Shown: positions 50,622-60,668, numbered from the stretch's first letter. The stretch: 64,000 nt of DNA from Methanothrix harundinacea (GCA_002506535.1 DAXT01000022.1:1-64000); one strand, 5' to 3'. A program made the numbers and translations. Notes: generated from the letters alone by a model not told the origin.

Positions 50622-50801
50622 AGGGGAAAATGTGAATCGTTCCTCTCTATCACTAATCACGAAAAATGTTTCGATACCGGCTTCATATAGCCTCCCTTCA
50701 CCTGATTCAGTTATTTGAGCTTGAAGATACCAGCACGTTTTTATTCAGCAATCCCTATCACGTCACTGGGCGTCTTTAGATGATGTGCCACAGGTGATTA
50801 G

Positions 50802-52172
50802 ATGATAAGTTGCGCAGATTATACGATGTTTTACTCAACTATTGCATCAAGTGTAGGTGCACTAATTTCAATATCTGCAGCGGTGGTAATCTATCTATTA
50901 CAGCAGCGCTCTCAGAAACGAGAAACAATTGAATTAGAATTAAATAAACTAGATATATTAATTGGTACTTATTGTAACATTTCCGAATCTGCGGTTGGAA
51001 ATATCGCAGTGCATCAGAATCGAGACGTACAAGAGCATGTAGATCTTGTCATACAAAATTTTAACAATTGGAAACATCTGAATCATATATCAAATAAATA
51101 TGTATATGAAGAGAAACATTATAGGCCGTTTTTGGATTCGCTAAACTCATTGCAATACAAGATTTATAAAGTTCTAATTAAAAAATTGCATCGAGTCTCG
51201 CAGCTAGATCCATATGAAAAAAATTATAGATATATTGTGTGTATGGATGATTATGAGTGGTATATAAAAACAGTTTACCCATATTTAAATAAAATTGAGG
51301 GCATCAATACACAACTGGGTGGTGGCAATATTCAAAAAGAAAACATAGATTACAGGTCAGACCAACTGGAAAAGAAAAATGAAGAATTTTATGCTGGATA
51401 TTGGGATATATTATTGAAAATAAGGACAAAATCAAGTGAAATAAACAAAATGGTAGAGGAATTTTATCAAGGAAATATATTAAATTCACTTATGGGCTCT
51501 TATAAATCTACGCGATACATATTGATATCGTTCATTATAGTTGGAGTATTTGGATTCATTGTTCCTCTTTACATGATACAGCCGAATAAATTCATTGGGT
51601 ATTTGCCCTGTAAGTATGTCTTCGATTCAACAATAGTGGCATCAATAATAATTATTTTTTGTGTATCTAAAGCGTTAGATAATAGATATAGATATTTGAT
51701 GATATCGCTTGAGTCGGTAATTGAAACTCTTAAGAACCATGAAAAGGAAGGCTTTCGTAGAAAAGCTGCAGAAGATCTTGGTAATATTAGAGATATGAGG
51801 GCAGTAAAACCTCTGAAAAAAGCACTCAAAAACGAACAAAGCAAAATAGTTCAATTAGCCGCTATAGGTGCTCTGGTGAAATTAGGGAAAACGGAATACC
51901 TTGATCAGATAATAGAGCGTATTAAGGACGAAGATAGTGCTGTCCGATCATATGCAGTCGATGTTCTTGGGGACATCCGTGACCCTTTGGCATTAGACCC
52001 ACTAATCGCAGCTATAGATGATGATAACGAGTCGGTCCGATTCAGGGCTGCTCTCTCCCTTGGCAACATCGGAGGCCCTCGCGCTAAAGAAGCGCTAATT
52101 AAATGTGCGAAGGATGATGAATCCGATATGGTTAGAAAGTGGGCGATATTTTCGTTGGATTCGATAGACTAG
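50802..52172 (+). CDS. AT-rich gene: membrane protein with C-terminal HEAT repeats
   Basis: The 456-residue protein starts at ATG behind GGTGATTAG. It has one N-terminal membrane helix (about 12-34), a long helical soluble region (about 40-235), two membrane helices (about 238-258 and 273-290) and four PBS-lyase/HEAT-like repeats (about 315-456) with D-P-L-A-L-D-P-L-I-A-A-type cores. The first 1.1 kb is strikingly AT-rich, while the HEAT part is closer to the genome average, which suggests a fusion or transfer into resident sequence. Function is unknown; the layout recalls the AT-rich gene at 18617. Confidence 0.8.
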   Translation: MISCADYTMFYSTIASSVGALISISAAVVIYLLQQRSQKRETIELELNKLDILIGTYCNISESAVGNIAVHQNRDVQEHVDLVIQNFNNWKHLNHISNKYVYEEKHYRPFLDSLNSLQYKIYKVLIKKLHRVSQLDPYEKNYRYIVCMDDYEWYIKTVYPYLNKIEGINTQLGGGNIQKENIDYRSDQLEKKNEEFYAGYWDILLKIRTKSSEINKMVEEFYQGNILNSLMGSYKSTRYILISFIIVGVFGFIVPLYMIQPNKFIGYLPCKYVFDSTIVASIIIIFCVSKALDNRYRYLMISLESVIETLKNHEKEGFRRKAAEDLGNIRDMRAVKPLKKALKNEQSKIVQLAAIGALVKLGKTEYLDQIIERIKDEDSAVRSYAVDVLGDIRDPLALDPLIAAIDDDNESVRFRAALSLGNIGGPRAKEALIKCAKDDESDMVRKWAIFSLDSID

Positions 52173-52285
52173 AGAATAAATGAAAGATGTGGAATATGAA
52201 ATCTCTGAAAAATCGATTCGAAAACAGGAATTTCATATGAGCACAATAATAGTGAATCAGAATTTCGTCTAAGGAGCCCCACTTT

Positions 52286-53425
52286 ATGATCTCACGACGA
52301 GCCGAAGAGATGACCCCCTTTCTGGTGATGGACGTATTGGAGCGCGCCCGGGCGATGGAGCGCCAGGGGATCGATGTAGTCCACCTGGAGGTGGGCGAGC
52401 CGGACTTCGACATCCCCGCCCCGATCCGGGAGGCCTTCACCGCCGCCTTAGCCGAGGGGCATACCAAATACACCCACAGCTGCGGCGACCCGCAGCTTCG
52501 GGAGGCGATATCCGACCACTACGCCGAAAGGTACGCCGTCACCGTCGATCCCGATCGGATCGTCGTCTGCTCCGGGACGTCCCCGGCGATGATGCTCGTC
52601 TTCTCAGCCCTCCTGGAGGCCGGAGACGAGGCGATCATCTCCGACCCCGGATACGCCTGCTACCCCAACTTCATCCGCTTCTCCGGCGGAGTTCCCGTGC
52701 CGGTGACCGTCGCCGAGGCCGACGGCTTTCAGCTCTCGGCGGAGGCGATATCTTCGCGGATCACCCCGCGGACTAGGGCGGTCGTCATCAACTCGCCTTC
52801 AAACCCGACGGGGACCCTCCTCTCCGGCGAGAGGATGGAGGAGATCGCCGATCCGGGGGTCCGGGTCGTCTCCGACGAGATCTACCACGGCCTCGTCTAC
52901 GCTGGAAGGGAGAGGTCGATACTGGAGTTCTCCGACGACGCCATCGTCTTGAACGGCTTCTCCAAGCTCTACGCCATGACGGGCCTGCGGCTCGGCTACC
53001 TGATCGCGCCCCCCGAGTTCATAAGGCCGATCCAGAAGATGCAGCAGAACCTCTTCATCTGCGCCAACTCCGCGGTCCAGAGAGCGGGGATCGCAGCCCT
53101 CCGGGAGACGGGGGAGGACGTCGCCCGGATGAGGCGGACCTACGACGAACGGCGGCGGTTCATGGTAAAACGGCTCCGCAAGCTCGGATTCGGGATCGCA
53201 GTCGAGCCGACGGGGGCCTTCTACGTCTTCGCCGACGCCCGGCATATTTCGTCCGATTCGTACAACCTCGCCTTCGACATCCTTGAGAAAGCCCGCGTCG
53301 GCGTCGCGCCCGGGATCGACTTCGGCGCTGAAGGCGAGGGGTACCTGCGCTTCTCCTACGCCAGCTGCCTAGAGAGGATCGCCGAGGGGCTCGACCGGAT
53401 CGAGGGGTATATGGAGGCGCTATGA
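52286..53425 (+). CDS. Class I/II (aspartate-type) aminotransferase
   Basis: The 379-residue PLP enzyme has the fold-type I motifs E-V-G-E-P-D-F-D, H-T-K-Y-T near residue 54, N-S-P-S-N-P-T-G, D-E-I-Y-H-G-L-V-Y and the PLP Lys in N-G-F-S-K-L-Y-A-M-T-G-L-R-L-G (about residue 230). It begins with R-R-A-E-E-M-T-P-F. The amino-acid substrate is not clear from sequence; the family includes aspartate and aromatic aminotransferases. Confidence 0.9.
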   Translation: MISRRAEEMTPFLVMDVLERARAMERQGIDVVHLEVGEPDFDIPAPIREAFTAALAEGHTKYTHSCGDPQLREAISDHYAERYAVTVDPDRIVVCSGTSPAMMLVFSALLEAGDEAIISDPGYACYPNFIRFSGGVPVPVTVAEADGFQLSAEAISSRITPRTRAVVINSPSNPTGTLLSGERMEEIADPGVRVVSDEIYHGLVYAGRERSILEFSDDAIVLNGFSKLYAMTGLRLGYLIAPPEFIRPIQKMQQNLFICANSAVQRAGIAALRETGEDVARMRRTYDERRRFMVKRLRKLGFGIAVEPTGAFYVFADARHISSDSYNLAFDILEKARVGVAPGIDFGAEGEGYLRFSYASCLERIAEGLDRIEGYMEAL

Positions 53426-53540
53426 ATCTGGAAGTAGCGATGCCGGAGCCGAAAATTTAAGTAGCCAGCCAGATCAGATCAGTTTGAACTATTGCGATGC
53501 CGGTTCGAGCTCATCGGCATCAGGGAGACGGTGTTGGAGT

Positions 53541-55484
53541 ATGAAGGTCAAAATCTTTGCAGTAATAATCATCGCCGCGGCGATTTTCTTGATGGCTCCC
53601 CTGGGAGGGGGTGCGCAGTCCGTCGACCAAAGGGCCTCCGAAGATGCGAGCGAAGGGGCCAACCAGCTGGATGAAACCAAAATCACCACGTCCTGGGACC
53701 TCTCTTTTCTCTTCGAGGATAAAGACGGGGCTAGGGTCGAGTTCGACCGCATCAAGCTGCAGGCCGAGAGGATCAACGAGACCTACCGGCCCGCCTTCGA
53801 GGAGCTGAACGGTCCGGTCCTTCTGGGATTCATTGAGGACGAGAAGAGTCTCTCCATCTCCCTCGACCTCCTCTCAACCTACGTCTACGCCCAAAACAGC
53901 CTCAACGTCAACGACGATTTCTTCGAGACCTTCATCTCCGAGATCCAGACCTTCTACGCCGACTATTACGCCGCCACATCCTTCGCCGAGATCAGGCTCA
54001 AATCGCTGTCGAGAGATGAGTGGGAGATCCTCTTCGGCCAGGAGCCGGGGCTTGAAGAGTACAGAACATATCTCGAAAACAGCTACATCCGGTATGCAGA
54101 CCACCGGCCGCGAAACGAGACCCACGCCGCCTTCATAGCCGAGATCGGAGATAATCTGATGAAGCTTGAGACCCAGGCCCTCAAGGAGATCACAAACAAC
54201 GTCACCGTCGCCGGAAATATAACCCTCACCGAAGGCACAGAGTACCCCGTCAACTCTCAATCCTACTACAAGCTCCTCTCCACCGATGCCGATCGAGAGA
54301 ACAGGAAGCTATGCTACGATAAGAGGTTCTACCACCTCAAAAACGAATCCGACAAGATGGCGGCCCTTTACCTGCAGAAGGCTAAGGCCGGCGACCTCCT
54401 CAGCCGGGAGCTTAACCACTCCGATGCCTACGCTTCCAAGATCTTCGACAGCTACCTCTCCGAGGAGCAGATCGAAGAGATGAACTCCGTCTTCAAGGAG
54501 AGGAAAGACGCCTTTTATGGGTACCACGAGTTCAGGAGGGAGAAGATGGGGGTAGGCCGGCTGATGCCTTACGACATGTTTCTTCAGCTGACCGACGACC
54601 CCGACGAGGTCTACACCTATTCAGAGACCCTGGCCGAGGTCGGCGCCTCTTACGCCGGGATGAACCCCATCTTCGGGGAGATCTTCATCAATACCGTCAC
54701 CGCCAACTTGATCGACGTATACCCCCGCCCGGAGGAAGGAAAGCAGCCCGGAGGATACTGCATGAGCCTATTTCCCTTGAAGCTCTCCGGTTTGATCTTC
54801 CTGAACTTCGACGGCCTTATCACCGACAAGAAGACGTTGACCCACGAGATGGGCCACGCCACCAACTTCTACCTTATGGGCAACGCCGTCGATTACGTCT
54901 ACTGCGGCGGCGAGAATTACGAGATGGAGATCCCCTCCACCTTCAATGAGGAGCTATTTGTGGATTACGTCCTTCAGAACTACGACCAAAAGACCGCCGT
55001 GGCCGTCCTGGACCAGCACATAAGGGACTATGAGAACTACTTCACCTTCCAGCCGATGATCGCCGAGTTCGAGCACCAGGCCCACATACTCTGCGACGGT
55101 AGAGACGGAATAGAAGTTTCTGAGCTCAACGCCCTTTGGACAAGATTATCCAAAGAGTACGAGGACGAGAATATAGGCTACTACGACGAGGACTCGGCGG
55201 GGTGGACATATATAAGCCATATCTACCTCACCAACAACTACTACACCTTCAGCTACTCGCTCTCAAAGGCGATAACCCTATCTCTATTCAAGAAGTATAA
55301 GGAGGACCCCCAGGAGTTCAGCGAGCGGTACGTAAGCTACCTCTCTGCCGGGACGACGGAGACCCCGCCTGAGAAGCTCGAGAAGTACTTCGGGATAGAG
55401 ATAAACAGCACCCTCTTCGAGGACGCCATGGACGTCGTGGAGATGAGGGTGAACCAGCTCAAGGAGCTGGATGAGGGGCAGTAG
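53541..55484 (+). CDS. Secreted M3-family oligoendopeptidase (PepF-like)
   Basis: The 647-residue metallopeptidase starts at ATG 53541, directly before a signal peptide (K-V-K-I-F-A-V-I-I-I-A-A-A-I-F-L); an upstream TTG frame would bury it. The zinc site H-E-M-G-H is near residue 435, and the third ligand Glu is expected about 25 residues later in the S-T-F-N-E-E-L segment. Most PepF proteins are cytoplasmic, so export is notable. It is convergent with a secreted S9 peptidase gene. Confidence 0.9.
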   Translation: MKVKIFAVIIIAAAIFLMAPLGGGAQSVDQRASEDASEGANQLDETKITTSWDLSFLFEDKDGARVEFDRIKLQAERINETYRPAFEELNGPVLLGFIEDEKSLSISLDLLSTYVYAQNSLNVNDDFFETFISEIQTFYADYYAATSFAEIRLKSLSRDEWEILFGQEPGLEEYRTYLENSYIRYADHRPRNETHAAFIAEIGDNLMKLETQALKEITNNVTVAGNITLTEGTEYPVNSQSYYKLLSTDADRENRKLCYDKRFYHLKNESDKMAALYLQKAKAGDLLSRELNHSDAYASKIFDSYLSEEQIEEMNSVFKERKDAFYGYHEFRREKMGVGRLMPYDMFLQLTDDPDEVYTYSETLAEVGASYAGMNPIFGEIFINTVTANLIDVYPRPEEGKQPGGYCMSLFPLKLSGLIFLNFDGLITDKKTLTHEMGHATNFYLMGNAVDYVYCGGENYEMEIPSTFNEELFVDYVLQNYDQKTAVAVLDQHIRDYENYFTFQPMIAEFEHQAHILCDGRDGIEVSELNALWTRLSKEYEDENIGYYDEDSAGWTYISHIYLTNNYYTFSYSLSKAITLSLFKKYKEDPQEFSERYVSYLSAGTTETPPEKLEKYFGIEINSTLFEDAMDVVEMRVNQLKELDEGQ

Positions 55485-55572
55485 CGGGAAAAGGTGAAAG
55501 GGGGGGGGTCGGTGAGCTGTCCTCGGTCCCCCCTTCGCTACCATCTCTTATCCAAGGCCGATGGACAGCCCT

Positions 55573-57630
55573 TTATCCGGCGAATAGCTCTGAAAGAGCC
55601 TCCTTCAGCCCCGAAACCTCCTCAGCCCCGACAGGCACGGTGATGCTCGAATTTTCGAAATCGTCGCCAACAGGCTCAAACCGTCCGCCCAAGTGCTCAG
55701 AGAGGAAAGCCTCGGCGACGGCGTAAAAGGACATTCTGTTCTCAGGTCGGGCAGAGCCGTGACCCTCATCCGGATACAGCACGTAGGTCACTGGAATCGC
55801 CCTCTCCTGCATCGCCCTGACTATCTGGTCTGACTCGTTCTGGTTGACCCGCGGATCGTTGGCACCTTGACATATCAGGAGAGGCCGCTGAATCCTCTCG
55901 ACGTGGTTGATTGGAGAGCGCTCTCTCAGCAGCTTTCGGCCCTCTTCGGTCCTGTGGTCGCCCATTCGAGTCGCGAAGAGTTCGATCTCCGGCTGCCAGT
56001 AGGGGGGTATCGTCTCGATTAAGGACGTGAGGTTTGAGGGACCCACCATGTCAACGCCGCAGGCAAATACATCAGGGGTGAAGGTGAGGCCCACAAGGGT
56101 CGCATACCCTCCGTAGCTCCCACCCATGATCGCCACCCGATCGGGATCTGCGATCCCCTCACCCACCGCCCAATCGACGGCGTCGATCAGGTCGTCGTGC
56201 ATCTTGGCACCCCACTCCAGGTTTCCGGCGTTGACCAAATCCTTCCCAAAGCCCGTAGATCCGCGGAAGTTCGCGCTCAGGACGGCGTATCCCCGGTTGG
56301 CAAGCCACTGATGGGCGGGGTTATAGTCCCAGACGTCCCGGTCCCAGGGACCGCCGTGGACGTACAGGACCATGGGGAGGGGCTCCTCCGGCCTGCCGTC
56401 ACCATCCGGGTCGCTTCCGAGAGGCAACGTGTAGTAGCTCACCAGGTTCAGACCGTCCCGCGAGACGATGACGGCCGGGATCATCATCTTGGCGAAGGCC
56501 AGATCTTCCAGATCCTTCCGATTTGTGAAGAGGAACTCTGCCTCTTTCTTCTCGCTGTCGTAGCGGTAGTACCTGAAGGGGCCATCGTCCACGACGTAGA
56601 CGACTATCCAGGTCCTGTCGTCGAGAGACCGGCTCACCACCTCGATGTCGCCATCGTCGACCGTCGCGAGGAAGGCCAGGTCGTCGGCCACCGATCCGTC
56701 GATCACCTGCCAGTGCTTCCGCTCGTAGGTGAAAGCAGCTGCCTGGACGTTCCTCTCTGAAGGGTGGACCATCCAGCCGCTGAAATCAGCTTTGGGGTCT
56801 TCTGCGATTAAAGTCTCGACCCCGGTCTGCGTATCCATGGCGAAGAGCGCCGCAGTATTCCGGCCGCGGCTGTCGACCATATACAGGATCTCGCCGGTCT
56901 TGTTGAACCCAACCGGTCCCGTCGTGATCACGTCATCCATCGGGATCTTTGAAAAGACCTCCCAGCGGTCGTCTCCTCTCGGCCTGAAGATATCTGCACC
57001 GCCGTCTGACGTCATATTCGTCGCAAACCTGACGGTGTAATTGTCATCTATGTCGAAGGATGAAAAATATCTGTTCTCCTGGATCAGGGTCATCTTCCCG
57101 GTCTGTATGTTCAGGCGATAGAGGTCGTGGTACTCCGGATCGCGGTCGTTTATGCCGACGATCATCTCCTCAGGGAAGTTGCGGCTGACCTTTACAATCC
57201 TGGCCTGGACATCCTCGAAGGGGGTGTGGTCCTTCATCTCGCCGCTACTCAGGTTGACGCTGTAGATCCGCCAGTTCTCATCTCCGTCCTTGTCCTGGAT
57301 ATAGAGGATGTGCTCGTTGGTGTAGGCCCACGAGTAGGAGCGTATCCCCCGATATGTGTCGTTGGTGACGGGCTCTGTAGCTTCCGGGTCCTCGATAGGT
57401 CCCACCCAGACGTTCAGGACTCCGTCTTTAGGGGCGAGATAGCTGATCCTTGAACCGTCGGGGCTCGTTCTTACAGTGATCTTGTCAGGATTGCCGAAGA
57501 GCAGTTCTCGCGGTATAAGTGGATCTGCTTCTTCCGTTTCCATCTCTCCATCCGCTACCCCCATCCCTAGGGCCCATCCAGCCATCGATAGGAGAGCTAA
57601 GAACGCTACGCCAATTAAAACTCGTTTCAT
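55573..57630 (-). CDS. Secreted S9-family prolyl oligopeptidase-like peptidase
   Basis: The 685-residue protein has an N-terminal signal peptide (R-V-L-I-G-V-A-F-L-A-L-L-S-M-A), a beta-propeller of about 370 residues and an alpha/beta-hydrolase domain. The nucleophile Ser is in G-G-S-Y-G-G near residue 505, the Asp in G-A-N-D-P-R-V and the His in P-D-E-G-H-G. It should degrade short peptides outside the membrane. It has an AT-rich promoter region upstream. Confidence 0.9.
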   Translation of the reverse strand: MKRVLIGVAFLALLSMAGWALGMGVADGEMETEEADPLIPRELLFGNPDKITVRTSPDGSRISYLAPKDGVLNVWVGPIEDPEATEPVTNDTYRGIRSYSWAYTNEHILYIQDKDGDENWRIYSVNLSSGEMKDHTPFEDVQARIVKVSRNFPEEMIVGINDRDPEYHDLYRLNIQTGKMTLIQENRYFSSFDIDDNYTVRFATNMTSDGGADIFRPRGDDRWEVFSKIPMDDVITTGPVGFNKTGEILYMVDSRGRNTAALFAMDTQTGVETLIAEDPKADFSGWMVHPSERNVQAAAFTYERKHWQVIDGSVADDLAFLATVDDGDIEVVSRSLDDRTWIVVYVVDDGPFRYYRYDSEKKEAEFLFTNRKDLEDLAFAKMMIPAVIVSRDGLNLVSYYTLPLGSDPDGDGRPEEPLPMVLYVHGGPWDRDVWDYNPAHQWLANRGYAVLSANFRGSTGFGKDLVNAGNLEWGAKMHDDLIDAVDWAVGEGIADPDRVAIMGGSYGGYATLVGLTFTPDVFACGVDMVGPSNLTSLIETIPPYWQPEIELFATRMGDHRTEEGRKLLRERSPINHVERIQRPLLICQGANDPRVNQNESDQIVRAMQERAIPVTYVLYPDEGHGSARPENRMSFYAVAEAFLSEHLGGRFEPVGDDFENSSITVPVGAEEVSGLKEALSELFAG

Positions 57631-57780
57631 GAGTATCCCTCTACTTGAGCTATTGCAAAGATCTGCGAAGGACCATTACACCGATCTTATTTAATAATTA
57701 TGTCTAATGAAAAATCCGGCTTATAGCCATCCCCCGCGCCCTTCGATCCATTTCATCCGTCTCTTGATGACCCCCATAAT

Positions 57781-58431
57781 TCAAAGAGGCCGGCCCTTCT
57801 TCCCCGGCATCGTCCTGTAGATCCTGGCGTCGGGGTGGATCTTCCCCTCGATCCTCAGCCTCTGGACCTGGGAGCCGACGGTCTCCATCCTCTCGGCGAA
57901 CTGGCCTGCAACGAGCTTCTCGAGCCTCCTTCTATCCGGCTCCTTCCCACCCCCCATGCCCGGGCAGGTGGGGTTGTACCCTATCTCGAGGACGATCCCC
58001 CCTGAGGGCCCCGACCTCTCGACGACGACGAAGGGGAAGAGGCGGCAGGCCGCCGGCCGGACGGGATAGATGGCGCAGCCCTTCCCGTCTCTAAAGAAGA
58101 CGCAGGCTCCGTCCACATCCCTCGACCTCATAACAGGAAGATCGAGGATCACCACCTTTCCTCCATCCTCGACTCTTACGGACCCCTTTTTATCCTCATA
58201 GAGGGTGTCGACGAACTCGTCGGCCTCTAAACCCGTCCTCCTGCTGATCTTATCGATATCCTTCTCGGTGAGATAGATCAGGTTGGACCTCTCTAAGAAC
58301 TCCGCCATCCTCTCGGGGGGTATGAGGTCGTCGAAGTCGTCGGGGCGGCGGTGATGGCAGCAGCTTCCGCACCGCTGGCACCGAAAACGGCCGCTTCCAA
58401 AGGCAGTCCTGATCTCCACTCGAAACGGCAA
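57781..58431 (-). CDS. YkgJ-family cysteine-cluster (Zn/Fe-chelating) protein
   Basis: The 216-residue protein has F-R-C-Q-R-C-G-S-C-C-H-H near residue 17, then A-C-V-F-F-R-D-G-K-G-C-A-I-Y, R-P-A-A-C-R-L-F-P-F and N-P-T-C-P-G-M-G: the CxxCxxCC, C-x-x-Y-x-x-R-P-x-x-C-R layout of the YkgJ family, which binds zinc or an iron-sulfur centre. It is directly downstream of mtrH in the same orientation (42-base gap). Its function is not known. Confidence 0.87.
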   Translation of the reverse strand: MPFRVEIRTAFGSGRFRCQRCGSCCHHRRPDDFDDLIPPERMAEFLERSNLIYLTEKDIDKISRRTGLEADEFVDTLYEDKKGSVRVEDGGKVVILDLPVMRSRDVDGACVFFRDGKGCAIYPVRPAACRLFPFVVVERSGPSGGIVLEIGYNPTCPGMGGGKEPDRRRLEKLVAGQFAERMETVGSQVQRLRIEGKIHPDARIYRTMPGKKGRPL

Positions 58432-58473
58432 GTAGATCGCCTCAAAAATAAAAAAAGAAAAAAAGAGGGGTGC

Positions 58474-59409
58474 TCAGAGCAGCTTCTTGATCGGGTGGTT
58501 CGGGTCCAGCACTTCCAGGCCGAGCTCTTTTGCGCTCTCAGCGCACATGATGTCGACCATGGCCGCCGCCGGGAATACCATCGTGGCGTTCTCGATGGGG
58601 CCGTAGAGGTAATAGTCGGCTCCCATGATCCCGGCGACGAGGTTTGATCCGATGTCCACCGGAGGGAAGGCTGCCTTGTTCACCTTCTTGTACTTCTTCA
58701 TCCAGTCCCAGGCGGAGGCACCGTTGTGGTAGCCTGCCCCGACGGGAAGGCCTAGGATCGCCTTGACGGCTATCCCGGCCCGGATGGTGGCCCCGGAACC
58801 GGCTCCGAGGGGCATGGCGGCGACGTCGATGAGGGGCCTTGTGATCCCCGCATCAGCGGCGTAGTCGAGCATACCCTTCTCTGCGCCTCCTGCGGCCTTC
58901 GTCAGGACGTCCATCTTCCCCTGGGTGGTGGCGTCGAGGGCGTTGAAGGCGAGGACTATGGCGGCGTCGAGGTCGCTCTCCTTGACCGCCTGGAACTCTT
59001 CGGCGGTGATGGAGGCGTTGATGGAGTTGTGGATCGCCCTGTCGGCGACTCCGATCTCGGTGGCGTACTTGACCCCGAAACCCCTCACGCTCGGGGCGCT
59101 GGAGTCCACCAGGAAGGGTGCGTCGGATATGTCGACGAACCAGTCCAGGTACTTGGTCATAGCCTCGTCCGTCTCGGCGACGATCTGGTTGAAACAGGGG
59201 TTTCCGGTGGTGTCGCTCATCTCTTCCTGGTCTTTCCACAGCTTCTCTGCGGCTGCCACATCGAAGAGCCCCTTGTCCTCGTCGGTCACAATCTTGTGCC
59301 GGGAATAGAACATCGTTCCTATGCAGACGGTGGGGTACTCTCCGGGTTGACCTCCCACCTTGATCTTGCCGAACTCGAAAACCTCTTGCTTCTTGTCAAA
59401 TTTGAACAT
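58474..59409 (-). CDS. mtrH: Methyl-H4MPT:CoM methyltransferase subunit H
   Basis: The 311-residue TIM-barrel subunit transfers the methyl group from methyl-tetrahydro(sarcina)pterin to the cobamide on MtrA. It starts M-F-K-F-D-K-K-Q-E-V-F and has K-V-G-G-Q-P-G-E-Y-P-T-V-C-I-G, F-L-V-D-S-S-A-P-S-V-R-G and A-M-P-L-G-A-G-S-G-A-T-I-R. It is the only soluble peripheral subunit. It is last in the mtr operon, one base after mtrG. Confidence 0.97.
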   Translation of the reverse strand: MFKFDKKQEVFEFGKIKVGGQPGEYPTVCIGTMFYSRHKIVTDEDKGLFDVAAAEKLWKDQEEMSDTTGNPCFNQIVAETDEAMTKYLDWFVDISDAPFLVDSSAPSVRGFGVKYATEIGVADRAIHNSINASITAEEFQAVKESDLDAAIVLAFNALDATTQGKMDVLTKAAGGAEKGMLDYAADAGITRPLIDVAAMPLGAGSGATIRAGIAVKAILGLPVGAGYHNGASAWDWMKKYKKVNKAAFPPVDIGSNLVAGIMGADYYLYGPIENATMVFPAAAMVDIMCAESAKELGLEVLDPNHPIKKLL

Positions 59410-59410
59410 G

Positions 59411-59644
59411 TCAAACCCTCAGACCAAACGCCAGCAAGTAGTATGCCAGCACTATGATTAATCCCCCACAGGCTCCGTAGAGGATGCCGATATCTCTGCC
59501 GACCTTCTTGCCCTGCCTCTGGGCCATCTCCGCGCTAACGAACTCGATCTTCTGATCGATCTTTGCCAGCTTCTCCAGGACCTGGGTGTACTGCTCCTGG
59601 TCCACTACGACGCTGGGCACTACTTCTCGATTATTTTGAGCCAT
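59411..59644 (-). CDS. mtrG: Methyl-H4MPT:CoM methyltransferase subunit G
   Basis: The 77-residue subunit has a soluble helical start (V-L-E-K-L-A-K-I-D-Q-K-I-E-F-V) and one C-terminal membrane helix (about 52-73). It follows mtrF by 12 bases. It is a structural subunit of the Mtr complex. Confidence 0.95.
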   Translation of the reverse strand: MAQNNREVVPSVVVDQEQYTQVLEKLAKIDQKIEFVSAEMAQRQGKKVGRDIGILYGACGGLIIVLAYYLLAFGLRV

Positions 59645-59656
59645 TATCGTATCACC

Positions 59657-59938
59657 TCAGGTCATGAAGTAGATCGGCAAGAGGACCATCAGAAGCGCAA
59701 AGAAGAAGCCTATAAACGCCCCGATGGGCATCGCGGCGTTCACGGCGGAGCTGAGCTTCTGATCCCTTGCTATCAGCTGTCCTCTGTATGTTACGCTCTC
59801 GGTGATCTCGTGAAAAGGTCCCATGAAGGGCGTCAACACGGTAGGAAGACCCTTGCCGTATGGTATGTCGGCAGTTATCGGTTTCTCCGGTGCGGCCGCC
59901 TCTTGGACCTCTTCGGTCTTAATCTCCTCATCTGCCAT
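59657..59938 (-). CDS. mtrF: Methyl-H4MPT:CoM methyltransferase subunit F
   Basis: The 93-residue subunit has an acidic start (E-E-I-K-T-E-E-V-Q-E-A), a conserved P-F-M-G-P-F-H-E-I-T-E-S-V-T-Y-R-G-Q-L-I-A-R-D region and one C-terminal membrane helix (about 68-91). It lies one base after mtrA. Confidence 0.95.
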   Translation of the reverse strand: MADEEIKTEEVQEAAAPEKPITADIPYGKGLPTVLTPFMGPFHEITESVTYRGQLIARDQKLSSAVNAAMPIGAFIGFFFALLMVLLPIYFMT

Positions 59939-59939
59939 C

Positions 59940-60668
59940 TCACATACCTCCCATCCACATGATCATCCCGAAGAGGACGAGGACGATGGTTATCCCCATC
60001 ACTATCCCCTCTATCTTCCCGGCATAGACGCCCGCAGCGTACTTGTTCTGAAGGCCCATGTTGGTTACATTGGCCTCGATCTGCCTCATCCTTGCCCGGA
60101 TGTTGGCGATCTCTGCCGCCATGGGACGAAGCCCGTGGGCGGCCTCCGCCTCCTCCCCTTCGGATATCACTATCTCCATCGGCTCGACGTCGAGGGCTCC
60201 AGGATCCTTGGAGACGCACTCCTTGATCTTGGAGACTATGGTGCCGGTATCCTCGGTGTCGATGATGTTGACCGTCGTGATCTGCTCTTTGAACCTCTCT
60301 ATAGATTCTGGAGTGAGGTTCTGGATGAAGGGTATGGCGCCCGTGGCACCGATGATCCTGCCCTCCTGGTTGATCCCGCTCTCCGCGAAGGCCTCTATCG
60401 CCTGTCCCGTTATGTGGCCCTTCACCTCCATCCCCGTGATTATCAAGAATCTGATGTTGGGGTTGGAGACGATATTCGCCACCATCTTCTCGATACCGAT
60501 GTTCTCGGTCTTGCAGGGTCCCGCCAGGGCCGCGCCTGCATCGAGGAAGGGGGCGTTGTTCATGTGAGAGCCGCAGGTTACGACGGCGACGGGGCTCTCG
60601 GGGTTTCCGACCTCATATTCGCCGGTCATCCAGGGCCAGGGGTCGGACGGTTTCACTTTGTTGGCCAT
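59940..60668 (-). CDS. mtrA: Methyl-H4MPT:CoM methyltransferase subunit A (cobamide-binding)
   Basis: The 242-residue subunit carries the factor III cobamide. The lower axial ligand is likely His85 in V-K-G-H-I-T-G-Q-A, and the start W-P-W-M-T-G-E-Y is conserved. One C-terminal membrane helix (about 217-238) anchors it. Methylation state of its cobalt drives Na+ translocation through MtrE. It is directly coupled to mtrB. Confidence 0.97.
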   Translation of the reverse strand: MANKVKPSDPWPWMTGEYEVGNPESPVAVVTCGSHMNNAPFLDAGAALAGPCKTENIGIEKMVANIVSNPNIRFLIITGMEVKGHITGQAIEAFAESGINQEGRIIGATGAIPFIQNLTPESIERFKEQITTVNIIDTEDTGTIVSKIKECVSKDPGALDVEPMEIVISEGEEAEAAHGLRPMAAEIANIRARMRQIEANVTNMGLQNKYAAGVYAGKIEGIVMGITIVLVLFGMIMWMGGM

